Positions 8,980 to 18,849 are shown, numbered from the stretch's first letter. The stretch is DNA of 64,000 nt from CATQHD01 sp965202675 (GCA_965202675.1 OZ241842.1:2294001-2358000); one strand, 5' to 3'. Translations and numbers: made by a program. The notes: generated by a model not told the origin, from the sequence alone.

Positions 8980-10443
8980 ATGATGCGGAATGCGCCTGGG
9001 ATGGCCATTGATTTTGCTGTTCGGGACCTGGGGTTGGCGGAGCAGGGCCGCCGGGAGATCGAGCTGGCCGAGCACGAGATGCCGGGTCTCATGGCGCTGC
9101 GGGAGCAGTACGCCGCCTCCCGGCCGCTGACGGGCGCCCGCATCTCCGGGTCGCTGCACATGACCGTCCAGACCGCGGTGCTGATCGAGACGCTGGCCGC
9201 CCTGGGGGCCGAGGTGCGCTGGGCGTCCTGCAACATTTTCTCCACCCAGGACCACGCCGCCGCGGCGGTGGCGGTGGGCCGCCCCGAGAGCGGCGGAACC
9301 CCCGACGACCCCCGCGGTGTTCCGGTCTTCGCCTGGAAGGACGAGACCCTGGAGGAGTACTGGTGGTGCACCGACCAGATGCTCGAATGGGAGGGGTTCG
9401 CCGGCCCGACCCTCATCGTCGACGACGGGGGCGACGCCACCCTGCTGGTTCACAAGGGCGCCGAGTACGGGCATCTGGGGGCGGTGCCTTCCCATGACCC
9501 CGACCGCGAGCCGGAGGAGTGGGGGGTGATCCTCGAGCAGCTGCGCACCCGGCTGGCTTCCGGCCAGAAGTACTACATCCGCATGGCGGAGTCGATCCGG
9601 GGGGTCAGCGAGGAGACCACCACCGGCGTCCACCGCCTGTACGAGATGCAGGAGATGGACCGGCTGCTGTTCCCGGCCGTGAACGTCAACGACTCGGTGA
9701 CCAAGTCCAAGTTCGACAACGTGTACGGGTGCCGCCACAGCCTGGTGGACGGCCTCAATCGGGCGACCGACGTGATGCTGGGCGGCAAGGTTGCGCTGGT
9801 GGCCGGCTACGGCGAGGTCGGCAAGGGATGCGCCCAGGCGCTGCGCGGCCAGGGGTGCCGGGTGGTCGTGGCCGAGGTCGACCCGATCTGCGCCCTGCAG
9901 GCCGCCATGGACGGCTACCAGGTCGATACGGTGGAAAACATGGCCGAGGCCGCCGACATCTTCATCACCGCCACCGGCAACCGCGACGTGATAACCGTCG
10001 AGCACATGGCGAGGATGAAGGACAAGGCCATCGTGGGCAACATCGGCCACTTCGACCACGAGATCGATATCGCCGGCCTGAAGGCGGCCGAAGGGGTGGA
10101 GCGCCGGGAGATCAAACCCCAGTACGACGAGTACGTGTTCTCCGACGGGCACGGGGTGCTGCTCCTGGCCGAGGGGCGTCTGCTCAACCTGGGGTGCGCC
10201 ACCGGCCATCCCAGCTTCGTGATGTCCACCTCCTTCACCAACCAGGTGCTCGCCCAGCTCGACCTGCACAAGAACGACTACGAGGCCGAGGTGATGCGCC
10301 TGCCCAAGCACCTGGACGAGGAAGTAGCCCGGCTGCATCTGGACCATCTGGGCGTGGAGCTCACCGAGCTCACCAAGGACCAGGCCGACTACCTCGGGGT
10401 GCCTGTGGAGGGACCCTACAAGCGGGACGAATACAGGTATTGA
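8980..10443 (+). CDS. ahcY: Adenosylhomocysteinase (S-adenosyl-L-homocysteine hydrolase)
   Basis: 487 residues. It reversibly splits S-adenosylhomocysteine to adenosine and homocysteine, recycling the by-product of SAM-dependent methylation in the cytosol. The substrate half shows GSLHMTVQTAVLIETL and SCNIFSTQDHAAAA. The NAD-binding Rossmann motif is VAGYGEVGKGCAQALRGQG, and the C-terminus KRDEYRY is typical and needed for the NAD site of the neighbouring subunit. ATG 8980 is chosen because GGAAGGAG lies 10 bp upstream; the frame stays open to 8905 but without a ribosome site. Housekeeping gene next to a defence locus that includes a methyltransferase, probably by coincidence. Confidence 0.95.
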   Translation: MMRNAPGMAIDFAVRDLGLAEQGRREIELAEHEMPGLMALREQYAASRPLTGARISGSLHMTVQTAVLIETLAALGAEVRWASCNIFSTQDHAAAAVAVGRPESGGTPDDPRGVPVFAWKDETLEEYWWCTDQMLEWEGFAGPTLIVDDGGDATLLVHKGAEYGHLGAVPSHDPDREPEEWGVILEQLRTRLASGQKYYIRMAESIRGVSEETTTGVHRLYEMQEMDRLLFPAVNVNDSVTKSKFDNVYGCRHSLVDGLNRATDVMLGGKVALVAGYGEVGKGCAQALRGQGCRVVVAEVDPICALQAAMDGYQVDTVENMAEAADIFITATGNRDVITVEHMARMKDKAIVGNIGHFDHEIDIAGLKAAEGVERREIKPQYDEYVFSDGHGVLLLAEGRLLNLGCATGHPSFVMSTSFTNQVLAQLDLHKNDYEAEVMRLPKHLDEEVARLHLDHLGVELTELTKDQADYLGVPVEGPYKRDEYRY

Positions 10444-10550
10444 CCCGGACGGCCGAAGTACGGCCTACCGGAGCCGGTCTCGGTGCTCTTTCCGGCTCTG
10501 CTTTCCACCCTGTGTGAGTAGATGTTGTCGACACACCTGAGACTACTCAG

Positions 10551-12497
10551 TCATCTCGCATCGGAGGCTTTCTCCAATCCGGCCCAGTTACAATGTGCGA
10601 ATAAAGGACACCGCCCGCACAGTGGGTCTGTAGATATGCAGAGTTTTGCCGCGAGCTCGAGCACTCCTGCCATAGCTATTCTTGAGTTGTCTTGGCGGGT
10701 GCTTGTCGGCCCTCCAAGTAAGCGTGTAATCGCCAGTCGCCCGTCACTGTGTGACCGACGTTGTTGCAGTGGTAGGCCGAAGACACGTGATGCGACTCTC
10801 AGACTTCCTTGGTTTACTACCACCGGTGTCGGCCCCGTGGCCGTATTGACCAATGTTGCGATCCCGGCCATCACAACGCCTACGTCTGGTGCACTTTGGA
10901 GCCCTTCAGTTGTGGTAAGGGAGTTGGGGTTCTGGGCATACCAGTGCGCGGCGTTGAGCATCCGATCGACTTGTTTTCCTCTTCCGATCAGTTGTGCCAT
11001 ATCACGTAGCTGCTCGGTTGACTTGATGGTCAGGTCCGGGCTGTTGAGTTTTTTGATCATCGGCCAAGTCCTTTTAACCGCATCGTCTCGCGCCCTATTC
11101 AAGAGAAGCTGTCCTTGCAACGCTGACCATACTGTTGGAGCATTGAGCCACGGCAGAGTGAGGGATTTCCTGCCTTCGAACCACGTGGTGATCCGTTCGC
11201 TGAGGGAGGTGGTGGATAGGTATGCAGGGTTATTTCGGTGCATCGCCTGTCGGATTGATCGGGCCACGCGCTCGGCAAGAAGTGGTGGAACGGCATTGCC
11301 AATTTGACGGAATGCGGACGAGGGCGGCCCAGCGAATCTGACGTGATCCGGAAAAGTCTGCAACCGCGCCGCCTCGCGGACGGTCAAGGTACGAGTCTGG
11401 TCGGGATGGATGTACCAGTAGCCATCTCGGGCGATGTGGGCGGTGATACTGCGGCCGGGCTTATCCCAAGCAAGGCGCTTGTATTTATCATCGAAGATGT
11501 CGTCCCTGTACCGCTTCAGGGAGTCGTCTATCTCGGAGTACCGTGTAGAGGAATCCATTGACTCGAAGATGAGCCGGTCGTCGTCACGCACTGGCCTTGT
11601 GATGTGGTCGTAGATACGGAACTCGTTATGCCCATGCAAACCTTTGCGTGCGCGTCGGACGAATTCAGTCGGTTCGGGTTTGCTCTCGTATGGCAAGAAG
11701 CCATCGGCCCCATCTGCTGGTCGCCAGCCGCCTTCTACGAATGGCAGATCACCGATGGCATCGTCCATCGTGACCGGATTCCCAGTAGGCGAGGGCCAGT
11801 TGAACCCGATTCCTGCGGCTAGAGCGACGAGGAAAAATCGTTGACGGAACTGAGGCACGCCATGCTCGTAGGCGTGAAGCAAAACAGTATGGACGGCGTA
11901 ACCTTCCGCTTCAAATTCGCTGACCATCGTGCGAACGATGGTGGTGTCCGATGCAATTGCCATGTCGGGGACATTCTCAAGGAGAACGGCACTAGGTTGC
12001 ACACGCAAGACAATCTCGAGAAAGGCTTTCCAGAGCTCGCGTCTGTCGTCATGTTCGGACCGAGTGCCGGACTGAACGAGGCTTCGAATCTTGGAGGCTC
12101 CCGCCTTTGAGAACGGTTGGCAGGGAGGGCCACCTGCGATGAGTTCGACGTTAAGTCCTGAGATGAGCTCAGCCACTTCTTCTACGGACTTTGGGTCGCC
12201 TAGGTCCCGGCAGAGTGCTAAACCAGAATGAAGCCCTGCGTAGGTCTCCAGAGCCATCGGATCGCTGTCGACTCCGAGGACTACTTCATAACCAGCATGG
12301 GCGAGACCCATGCTCAGACCACCTGCACCGCAAAACAGGTCCGCAGCCAACGGGCCCAGTTGCTCTTTGGATGCCACCCATTCAAGGAGCTTCGCAGATG
12401 AGTCTACGGCACTCGGGTGTGGCGGGATAGATACGAAGGGTCCTCGTACAAGGCTTACACCGTAGGCGCGCGTGGGAGCATTCATCTGTTCTGGCAC
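10551..12497 (-). CDS. drmMII: DISARM-associated C5-cytosine DNA methyltransferase fused to a MutY/EndoIII-like Fe-S domain
   Basis: 648 residues from GTG 12497 (an ATG at 12485 is also possible). Residues about 50-420 form a complete m5C methyltransferase: motif I DLFCGAGG, motif IV GGPPCQPFS with catalytic Cys126, motif VI ENV, motif VIII QFRQRFF and motif X QIGNAVPP. It would methylate host DNA to mark self. The last 200 residues resemble a HhH-GPD glycosylase: TLPW start, a helix-hairpin-helix-like APDVG segment and a closing [4Fe-4S] signature Cys620-x6-Cys627-x2-Cys630-x5-Cys636. The position equivalent to the glycosylase catalytic Asp (LDGNV in MutY) reads VNQGS, so excision activity is probably lost and the domain may read DNA. 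Final gene of the locus, 109 bp after drmB. Confidence 0.85.
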   Translation of the reverse strand: MPEQMNAPTRAYGVSLVRGPFVSIPPHPSAVDSSAKLLEWVASKEQLGPLAADLFCGAGGLSMGLAHAGYEVVLGVDSDPMALETYAGLHSGLALCRDLGDPKSVEEVAELISGLNVELIAGGPPCQPFSKAGASKIRSLVQSGTRSEHDDRRELWKAFLEIVLRVQPSAVLLENVPDMAIASDTTIVRTMVSEFEAEGYAVHTVLLHAYEHGVPQFRQRFFLVALAAGIGFNWPSPTGNPVTMDDAIGDLPFVEGGWRPADGADGFLPYESKPEPTEFVRRARKGLHGHNEFRIYDHITRPVRDDDRLIFESMDSSTRYSEIDDSLKRYRDDIFDDKYKRLAWDKPGRSITAHIARDGYWYIHPDQTRTLTVREAARLQTFPDHVRFAGPPSSAFRQIGNAVPPLLAERVARSIRQAMHRNNPAYLSTTSLSERITTWFEGRKSLTLPWLNAPTVWSALQGQLLLNRARDDAVKRTWPMIKKLNSPDLTIKSTEQLRDMAQLIGRGKQVDRMLNAAHWYAQNPNSLTTTEGLQSAPDVGVVMAGIATLVNTATGPTPVVVNQGSLRVASRVFGLPLQQRRSHSDGRLAITRLLGGPTSTRQDNSRIAMAGVLELAAKLCISTDPLCGRCPLFAHCNWAGLEKASDAR

Positions 12498-12569
12498 TGT
12501 GCGTTGCTACCGTCATCATAGATTATGGACTGGGGTGGTACCACAGGGGTGTAGTTGCAGTCAAGCACC

Positions 12570-12598
12570 TTAATAATGACCGGAGCAGGGTTATGCAA
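12570..12598 (-). promoter_or_regulatory. Possible promoter for the methyltransferase gene
   Basis: On the minus strand, TTGCAT (12598-12593), a 17-bp spacer and TATTAA (12575-12570) lie in the 109-bp gap between drmB and the methyltransferase. A separate promoter would let self-marking methylation be expressed independently of the helicases. Sequence match only. Confidence 0.35.
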
Positions 12599-12606
12599 TT
12601 CAGGTT

Positions 12607-14394
12607 TCATAGTTCATCAAAGAACTGTCGGCCGAACTGCCCGATGGTCTCAACAAGGGTGGCCCTGTCAAGGAACCGGTTGCCAGCCTCACAAGATGTC
12701 TCAGGAAGTAGTAGACAGGCATGGCAGGCAGCGCCGTTCAACCCTGCGGCTCCGCCGATCTCATCAGCTCCGCAGAGGGGATCTTGTGCACATAATCGTG
12801 CGTCCTGTAGAGAATCGCGGAGCACTGGGCCGAATCGTTCTGGTTGTGCTTGGTCTACAAGACCGCCGAGAGACCCTTCGGAGTCCGAACTAGCTGTGTA
12901 AATAAGCAACCCTGCCATCAGCTGATCCCCGGATGTGCTGTAGAGACGCTCTCGTAGTGCCGATGAGGAATAGCCCGAGTTTAGGCATAGTCGACGGATG
13001 AGAGAGTGCGCCAAAGAGTGCAACAAGACGTAGTGCATCCTGGGGGAGGACTGTGGCTGGGTATTACTATCGGAGCGGTCAGCTTGATATTCCCTGAACT
13101 TGATTGACAGTTCTTCGGCTCGGCGTGTGATTCGCGGCTTGCCTTCCCAGTCGTGTACTGCCTGTTGATTGAGGGATAAGAAAATACCCTCTCCTCGGAG
13201 CTCGACAGCGGGCAACCAAGTCGCCTTTGATAGTCCGATAGGAGCCACGTTGATGTCGAGTTCGGCTACATCAACAAGTTCGCCGATGTCGAAACCCGAC
13301 TCAATACGGGTGAAACCCCACAGAGCGCGAACTTCGCGTAGCCGTGTCGCTGCTCCTACCGTCGTGATCTTCCCCTCTACGTTGGGAGGCACATCGACAT
13401 GCCGCACTTCGAACTCGCGCGGTGATTGGTCTAGCCCAGGTGGGTTAAGGAACGCCTGGTACTCATCAGGTCTTAGGTGCTCGATCTCGTTCGCTTTGTC
13501 TTTGGTTGCGGCTAACAATTCGTCGGGGCTGTACTTTGAGAGCAAATTATCTAGGCGACCGAGGGATGATGCGCGGACGATGTCGTCAACGGTGTCGAGC
13601 ATCTCGAGCCGTTCCGAGAACTGCGCAATGGCCGTTTGTATAGCTTCAGAGTATGGCGGGATTGATAAGGCGGAGGCGACTATCGAAAAGTAAGAATTGG
13701 ATGCACCGCGTAGGAGGACACGCGACCTTTCCTCACAGCCGATCTCGCGATTTGACGGTCCTAGCCACGGCCTTCTACCACTGCAGTCCTCCAGCACCCC
13801 TTGGTCAAACACACCCCCCATGCGACGTCTGACACTGCAACGGCGACAACTAACGACGAGATCGTTGATACTGCCCGACCTTCCTTCATCAACCAAGCGA
13901 AGAAAACCGTCGCAGAGTCTACCTCCTTTGTCGTGTACCCAGCTATCCCATGGGAAGTCGTCTAAGTGGCCCTTTGGACAGGCGACCATCAAGCGAGCAG
14001 GGAAGGCTATAACCATGGTATTTCCACCGTGGCGGTCTTGACGAGGGCAACGGAACTCACCAGAATAATGTACCCAATCGAAGTTATCCTTGTGTGCTAG
14101 CATGCGACACTTATAAAATGGGCAAACTAGCCACTCAGGGAACACATAAGCGGGTACACCTCCGCGAGTACCAGGACCAGAATAGGGCGGTCTGAACAGT
14201 CGGGTGACTTTGAGAAATGCTTCCAGCCTAGGTTCTACAATGCGATCGGTGCCTCTTACCTGCCACTCGTCTAGCCCGGCTATTATCACCGAGAGTTCTG
14301 GGAGGTCCACGATGGACCCAGGGCCCTGCTGGCTGATGACCTGAGTAGGGCGCAGTTTACCGACCCGGGGTTGGCTCGCTGAAGAGACGCTCAC
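12607..14394 (-). CDS. drmB: DISARM protein DrmB (DUF1998)
   Basis: 595 residues. The N-terminus LRPTQVISQQGPGSIVDLP is the typical start of DrmB proteins, and the C-terminal 150 residues form the DUF1998 domain (HSLAHSLIRRL, then LLIYTASSDSEGSLGGL and a cysteine cluster C..C ACHACLLLPETSCE). Further cysteine pairs in the N-terminal half (CPFYKCRML; CRRCSVRRR) suggest bound zinc. In DISARM, DrmB forms a complex with the DrmA helicase that loads on invading DNA. Its ATG overlaps the drmA stop by 4 bp (ATGA), so the two are translationally coupled. Confidence 0.85.
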   Translation of the reverse strand: MSVSSASQPRVGKLRPTQVISQQGPGSIVDLPELSVIIAGLDEWQVRGTDRIVEPRLEAFLKVTRLFRPPYSGPGTRGGVPAYVFPEWLVCPFYKCRMLAHKDNFDWVHYSGEFRCPRQDRHGGNTMVIAFPARLMVACPKGHLDDFPWDSWVHDKGGRLCDGFLRLVDEGRSGSINDLVVSCRRCSVRRRMGGVFDQGVLEDCSGRRPWLGPSNREIGCEERSRVLLRGASNSYFSIVASALSIPPYSEAIQTAIAQFSERLEMLDTVDDIVRASSLGRLDNLLSKYSPDELLAATKDKANEIEHLRPDEYQAFLNPPGLDQSPREFEVRHVDVPPNVEGKITTVGAATRLREVRALWGFTRIESGFDIGELVDVAELDINVAPIGLSKATWLPAVELRGEGIFLSLNQQAVHDWEGKPRITRRAEELSIKFREYQADRSDSNTQPQSSPRMHYVLLHSLAHSLIRRLCLNSGYSSSALRERLYSTSGDQLMAGLLIYTASSDSEGSLGGLVDQAQPERFGPVLRDSLQDARLCAQDPLCGADEIGGAAGLNGAACHACLLLPETSCEAGNRFLDRATLVETIGQFGRQFFDEL

Positions 14395-17300
14395 TGGATA
14401 CTCACTGTCATGTCCAACAGATACAGATGGACCTCAGCTTCAACCTCGCGTAGCGACCCGGGCGCGACGAATACCCCTAGGCGCTCTCTGTCCTCCTGTT
14501 GGTCAATAAGCCAGCGCTTGCCCTGATTGATTGCGGTGTGACCTCGCCGCGACCACGGCAGATCCTTGTTACTGCTGGCTAAGTCAACCCACTCGCCCAC
14601 CAGCCTGTGTAGCTCCGCCCAAGTCTCTGCGGCTTCGTCGGGACCTACAAGGGCTGTTACCCGCGCAAGGATTAGTTCTACAACTTGGCGGCTCCAGTCA
14701 TCAGCGGAGTTGAAATCGTGTGCCGCCCGTTCGGGAGCCATTTTTGCGTTGCCTTGACGGACAAGTGAGGCCAGAACGCCTGCCAGCCCTTTGTCGCGCG
14801 CCCGCGACGAGAACGGCGTTACCGAGGTGGGCTCCACATACCGGTACAAGCCCGCGTGGTAACTACGGAACCGCTCGTAGTGACTTATATCGCGTGGTCG
14901 GGTCCAGTTGTAGACTGTCGTGACCAAGCCCGGTGTCTTGCGGCCGACTCGGCTTGTCGACTGGATGTACTCGGCGGTTGTCTTGGGTTGCCCGTTGACA
15001 ACCATCAGCCCGAGTCGGTCGATGTCCACTCCGACGGAGATCATATTGCTCGCGAACAGCACGTCGATAGGATACTCACCCTTCTGCGGTGTACCGGCCG
15101 GGAATTGTCGCTCGAGCCAATTTAGGATCTTCGGAACTTCTTCTGCTCTCTTGTTGCTTGTCAGTTCGTGGCGTTCGTAAAGGGTACGGTATGAGAACTC
15201 ATTCGTAGGACGGGACGCAAGCACACGAATCCGACCTGGAACGTCATCCTCTGCCAGTCGGACCGCGCCCCCCAATTCTCGGAGACTGTTGAAGTAACCG
15301 ATTAGTGTCATATAAGCATCGCCTGCTATCGGATCTTTCTTATGGAGCTGTCTGGCCCTTGACAAAAGCGTTGCATAGACCCGTACCAAGGCGGTCTTGA
15401 CTGACTTACCGGGCGCGAACACACCCAAATACAAACGCCCTGGCTCTTCCTCGGGTTGCATTTCTAAACCGAACCATGAATCGGTGGAGTCTAACCCAGC
15501 AGGCGGGAAGACGGTCAGAGAGCGACGGAATAAAGAGTGCACCTGCTGGCTGGCACGGCGGATAGTAGCCGTTGATGCTACGACCTTTGGGGGGTGGCGC
15601 CGTCCTTGTACTTCCACTGATGCTAATTCGTCTACGGCCGTCTCGTATAGACCGACCAGGGTACCTAGGGGACCGGAGATAAGATGAAGTTCGTCTTGGA
15701 TCACGAGGTCGGGGGGCTCGAACGGTTCAACATCAACCACTTCTGCCTTAGGCCACTTCCGCCTGTTATCCTTGTTATGTCGGCCAGGATGATCCTCGCC
15801 GGTGGTGATGTACCCATGCCGGTCACAGTGGCGCTGTACCCGGCCGAACAGCGCCTGAACACGACCATTCCAGGCCATTTGGGCGAATTTGTCGACCGTA
15901 GCGATGATAAGCGAAGGGGTATTACGGTAAACTTGTTCGTCGACCGTGTGTGCAGGTATCCCCTGAAACTCCTGCCAAAGCGTGTTAATGCGCGAGAAAT
16001 CACAATCATCATCTGAACAGAAGATATTCACCCGTTGCTCGTAGTCGTCGGCCTCGTAGTCGTCCGGACCGAGTGATGCTCCACACCACGGGCAACTGAG
16101 TAGCTGGACCGGTGTTCCACGCATTGTTGGCTTCCGGTCGTGCCACTTCTGTAATGCTTCCTTTGCCCCGTCTCCCCAGTAGCTATCGCGTTCCGAATAT
16201 CGGTTCGGTGTAGCGCTCCTGCCAACCCAAAGACCGATTGAAAACGGTTCCCGACCCCATACGCCCTCTTCCTGACGGAGGTATTCACAAGCACATGCCA
16301 AAGTGGTGGCACGCTGGAACTGTTGCACCGTGAGCAATCGTAGTGTGTACCGCATCAGCACTCCCACGCCGCCGTCGGCTCGGTAGCCGGGAACAGGGGT
16401 TCTGATGCGACGGAGCGCGAGAACAAACGCCGCCAACCCCAGGTAAGCCTCGGTTTTACCACCACCCGTGGGGAACCAAAGAAGGTCACAGGTCCGTCGG
16501 CTTTCATGGTTTCGATCAACGAGCGGTGGGAGGTTCATCAGTATGAATGCGATCTGGAACGGACGCCAGTTGGCTGGGATTTCATCGGTGGACAGAAGAG
16601 GGGAACCTTGACGATGACGGAGGGCTACAACGGAGCGAGTTCGTTGAAGGGTCATCGCCCGGTTGGTAAAACAGAAGGCCTTGCGGGCGAGACGAGAACC
16701 CTCACCGGTGCCGCCGAGGAGTCGGATCCCCTCCATAATCCGTTCGTATACAAGAAAGCAAGCTTCAATATGCTCACGGGCCTGCTTCTGCAGGCGAAGG
16801 TCGAGGCCGGTGACCCGGCTTCTGAGACCTTTGATCCAATCTCCGTACTCTTGAGCGAGCGGAGACAGGAGTTCAACAAGCTGATCACCGGTCAGACCAT
16901 CGGGTGGGGTCCCGCCGAGACGCCTCATATCGAGGCCAGGTTGATCGCTCTCTCGTGGATTGATCCTGGCGAGTTCGTGAACAGGGAGGATCACCGTTCG
17001 CACCTCGGTTGCTCCGGTGCCTCCTTCAGCTTCCCAGTTGACTGCACACCCGTGTCCGACCGCGTACTCCGGCCGGTCCCGGAAGAGAAGTCCGTCGCCC
17101 CGACGGTCGAGGTCGAGGGCCTCGAATTCTACGGCATCGTCAAGGGAGCGCGGTTGGAATGCGACTAAGCCGCTAGGATGGCGAGCCAGAAGGCTCGGCT
17201 GGAATAGCCACTCACTGTCGTCTGGCTGGGTCGGGTCGTCTGACCGGATTCGGTTAACCAGAAAAACCGATACGGCCCGGCGGTCACTGTTAGGCAGTGT

Positions 17301-17792
17301 CCGTATTAGCCATTGAATTTGCACATCGTTAGCGATATCCTGTTCGCCCGAGTTGGCTATCACGATAGTGTGGTTTACGATGTGTGGTTTGCGAACCCAG
17401 TTGCTTACTTTGCGCGTGTTACCATCTTTACCTTCGACACTGTGCTTCTCTTCATTATAGGTTCCCCATTCGGCAACGATCTGGATGTTTTTTATTTCGG
17501 ATTTGACCGTGAAAGAAATCCCGATACTTGAGGGGTTCATAGCCATTGAGATGGGTGAGACATATGCCGTGCTGGAGTCGTCCTTCCCTGTTCCGGTATC
17601 AAATGCTCCTTCGTCTTCTTGCGGGCTGACCATTGTGCCTAGCGGGGCGAGTCGTCCGACCAGGTACCGTCCAGTAGGACGTTGGCGCAGTATCTCTTCA
17701 GGACCGCCAAAAGGACCCAACAGCTCGCGCCTTAGCATCTCAACAAGATCATCTCGCATCCCTCCCTGGGTCTCAATCTGTGTATCAGCCAT
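14391..17792 (-). CDS. drmA: DISARM helicase DrmA
   Basis: 1133 residues. Walker A is FPTGGGKT at 440-447. A Zn-ribbon insert has Cys567/570 and Cys592/597. The Walker B-like box is DELH at 700-703, in a LISGPLGTLVGLYE context that is characteristic of DrmA. STATIRRA and the helicase C-terminal segment NMISVGVDIDRLG ... STSRVGR follow. DrmA with DrmB is the core of DISARM, which blocks incoming phage DNA lacking host methylation. The ATG is at 17792. Upstream, an IS5-family element now separates it from drmD, so transcription from drmD may be interrupted. Confidence 0.88.
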   Translation of the reverse strand: MADTQIETQGGMRDDLVEMLRRELLGPFGGPEEILRQRPTGRYLVGRLAPLGTMVSPQEDEGAFDTGTGKDDSSTAYVSPISMAMNPSSIGISFTVKSEIKNIQIVAEWGTYNEEKHSVEGKDGNTRKVSNWVRKPHIVNHTIVIANSGEQDIANDVQIQWLIRTLPNSDRRAVSVFLVNRIRSDDPTQPDDSEWLFQPSLLARHPSGLVAFQPRSLDDAVEFEALDLDRRGDGLLFRDRPEYAVGHGCAVNWEAEGGTGATEVRTVILPVHELARINPRESDQPGLDMRRLGGTPPDGLTGDQLVELLSPLAQEYGDWIKGLRSRVTGLDLRLQKQAREHIEACFLVYERIMEGIRLLGGTGEGSRLARKAFCFTNRAMTLQRTRSVVALRHRQGSPLLSTDEIPANWRPFQIAFILMNLPPLVDRNHESRRTCDLLWFPTGGGKTEAYLGLAAFVLALRRIRTPVPGYRADGGVGVLMRYTLRLLTVQQFQRATTLACACEYLRQEEGVWGREPFSIGLWVGRSATPNRYSERDSYWGDGAKEALQKWHDRKPTMRGTPVQLLSCPWCGASLGPDDYEADDYEQRVNIFCSDDDCDFSRINTLWQEFQGIPAHTVDEQVYRNTPSLIIATVDKFAQMAWNGRVQALFGRVQRHCDRHGYITTGEDHPGRHNKDNRRKWPKAEVVDVEPFEPPDLVIQDELHLISGPLGTLVGLYETAVDELASVEVQGRRHPPKVVASTATIRRASQQVHSLFRRSLTVFPPAGLDSTDSWFGLEMQPEEEPGRLYLGVFAPGKSVKTALVRVYATLLSRARQLHKKDPIAGDAYMTLIGYFNSLRELGGAVRLAEDDVPGRIRVLASRPTNEFSYRTLYERHELTSNKRAEEVPKILNWLERQFPAGTPQKGEYPIDVLFASNMISVGVDIDRLGLMVVNGQPKTTAEYIQSTSRVGRKTPGLVTTVYNWTRPRDISHYERFRSYHAGLYRYVEPTSVTPFSSRARDKGLAGVLASLVRQGNAKMAPERAAHDFNSADDWSRQVVELILARVTALVGPDEAAETWAELHRLVGEWVDLASSNKDLPWSRRGHTAINQGKRWLIDQQEDRERLGVFVAPGSLREVEAEVHLYLLDMTVSIQ

Positions 17793-17875
17793 GTTGGAAC
17801 TTCACTCTATTCCCGTCGAATTGTAGGTAATGAGTACCTTCCTGAGAGGATAGCGAGGGTATTATGACGGACTTA

Positions 17876-18836
17876 GAGCATTAGCGGATAGGTGAGGGAA
17901 ATCCACCGGTTGGGGTGTTTTCTCGGGTTGGATCCCCGAGCGGAACACATCCCCTAACCGGTGGAGGCATATTATGCGCGCGCTCGAACCCGAAGTCGTA
18001 AACGCGGTCTGGGAGGCGGTCAAACACCTGATCCCCCAGCCAGTGGACAACCACCCCCTCGGCTGCCACCGCCCGCGGGTTCCCGACCGGCTCTGCTTCT
18101 GGGGGATTCTCATCCGGTTGATCCTCGGATGCTCCTGGCAAGCCGTGGAGCGTCTGCTGGACTACGCCGTTTCTGACACCACCCTGCGGAACCGCCGCGA
18201 TGAATGGATCAAAGCCGGTGTGTTCAAACAGCTCGAAGCCGAAGCCCTTCGGGCCTACGACCGGATGATCGGACTCGACCTAACCGAAGTATCCATCGAC
18301 GGCAGCGCCCACAAAGCGCCCTGCGGAGGTCCCGGAACCGGGAAAAACCCCACCGACCGGGCCAAATCCGGCTGGAAATGGTCCCTGGCCGTCGACCGCA
18401 ACGGCATCCCCGTCGCTTCCGCCGCCGGAGCCGCCAACCGCCACGACACCGTGCTGTTGGCCCCCACCCTCCAAGCCATCCGGGATCGGGGGCTGATCCC
18501 CGACATTGAGACCCTCCACCTCGACCGGGGCTACGACAGCCCCAAAACCCGCGGCCTCTGCCGCAGCTACGGAATCACCGACATAGTATGCGCCCGGAAA
18601 CGCCCCCCCGGTGCAGCCCGGCCCAAGAAACTGCCCGCACCGCTCGGGATGCGCTGGACCGTCGAACGGACCAACTCGTGGCTCTCGAACTACGGGCAAC
18701 TCCGACGCAACACCGACCGCCGCCCCCAGCACCGCCAAGCCCAGCTCCGGCTCGCCATCGCTCTGATCATCATCATCAAACTCATCAACTGGAGAAACCG
18801 ATGGAACCCCAAACCAGCCCCTATCCGCTAATGCTC
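17876..18836. mobile_element. IS5-family insertion sequence between drmD and drmA
   Basis: 961 bp. The inverted ends read GAGCATTAGCGGATAGG on both sides, with the target duplication TTA at 17873-17875 and 18837-18839. One intact transposase gene. It lies 13 bp past the drmD stop and 83 bp before the drmA start, transcribed opposite to the DISARM genes. Clean ends and matching duplication indicate a fairly recent insertion. Confidence 0.9.
17974..18831 (+). CDS. IS5-family (DDE_Tnp_1) transposase
   Basis: 285 residues. After an N-terminal helix-turn-helix region, the DDE nuclease motifs are visible: SIDGSAHKAP (first Asp, about residue 109), LHLDRGYDSP (second Asp, about 188) and RWTVERTNSWL (catalytic Glu, about 228). 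The protein fills the element and ends five bases before its right end. Full length with no frameshift, so likely active. It runs against the flanking defence genes and could interfere with their transcription. Confidence 0.88.
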   Translation: MRALEPEVVNAVWEAVKHLIPQPVDNHPLGCHRPRVPDRLCFWGILIRLILGCSWQAVERLLDYAVSDTTLRNRRDEWIKAGVFKQLEAEALRAYDRMIGLDLTEVSIDGSAHKAPCGGPGTGKNPTDRAKSGWKWSLAVDRNGIPVASAAGAANRHDTVLLAPTLQAIRDRGLIPDIETLHLDRGYDSPKTRGLCRSYGITDIVCARKRPPGAARPKKLPAPLGMRWTVERTNSWLSNYGQLRRNTDRRPQHRQAQLRLAIALIIIIKLINWRNRWNPKPAPIR

Positions 18837-18849
18837 TTAGGCTTTGATA

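Noticed and set aside
8917..10347. 476-codon frame opposite sahH
   Set aside because: Antisense shadow of a strongly conserved gene with biased composition.
10444..10550. drmC (PLD nuclease) beside the methyltransferase
   Set aside because: The gap is only 107 bp and sahH follows; no HxK motif in any frame.
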